A program made the translations under genes and the position numbers. 5,527 nucleotides of DNA, from assembly GCA_947177495.1 (NCBI GenBank), contig CAMWUS010000106.1, forward strand, positions 1 to 5,527, read 5' to 3'. This document shows, piece by piece, positions 5,500-5,527 of this stretch (the stretch's first letter is position 1; each line of letters opens with the position of its first letter). The stretch comes from an uncultured Clostridia bacterium. GTDB taxonomy: Bacteria > Bacillota > Clostridia > Christensenellales > Borkfalkiaceae. The notes below the pieces were generated by a model. The model had not been told where the DNA came from. It was given only the letters and a program-made list of their open reading frames with translations, and ran no database searches.

Positions 5500-5527
5500 G
5501 CCGAATATGCTTGCTGACATACTATAT

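Noticed and set aside
5485..5527. A SigE promoter for spoIVA
   Set aside because: The minus strand has GCATATTC near 5510-5503, which loosely resembles a SigE element. The partner box would fall at or beyond the edge and the match is partial, so no promoter is claimed.

Overview
The window comes from an endospore-forming Firmicute, most likely in class Clostridia. It carries a near-complete spoIVA gene, strong Shine-Dalgarno sites (GGAGG or GAGGGG types) and SigA-type promoters with consensus boxes. Most genes have moderately high GC; a 60-base line I counted inside spoIVA is about 57% GC. One gene is clearly more AT-rich. The species cannot be named from the sequence alone.

All real genes lie on the minus strand, so transcription runs from high to low coordinates. 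In that order: (1) spoIVA (5484-4018), the ATPase that forms the base of the spore coat, ending in a textbook hairpin terminator with a UUCG loop. (2) An unnamed gene (3835-2546) behind its own promoter with perfect TTGACA and TATAAT boxes. It encodes a protein with one N-terminal membrane segment, a Pro/Glu/Ala-rich acidic linker, a basic middle domain and, unexpectedly, a C-terminal domain resembling ribosomal protein uL15. (3) An AT-rich gene (2427-1834) for a small two-pass membrane protein, followed by a strong hairpin terminator. (4) A FGGY-family sugar kinase (1641-46) with its own strong promoter, an inverted-repeat operator candidate and a cre-like site. (5) The first codons of a gene running off the low-coordinate edge (32-1), whose N-terminus matches AraD, L-ribulose-5-phosphate 4-epimerase.

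The kinase and araD are 13 bases apart and form a sugar-catabolism operon. This context suggests that the kinase is an L-ribulokinase of the AraK type: it would phosphorylate L-ribulose and AraD would epimerise the product to D-xylulose 5-phosphate. The spoIVA and uL15-like genes are separate transcription units by terminator and promoter evidence, so their closeness alone does not show a shared function.

The most unusual item is the membrane-anchored protein with a uL15-like tail. I found no mobile element, CRISPR array, tRNA or rRNA. No intergenic gap exceeds about 200 bases, and each gap is accounted for by promoters, hairpins and terminators.
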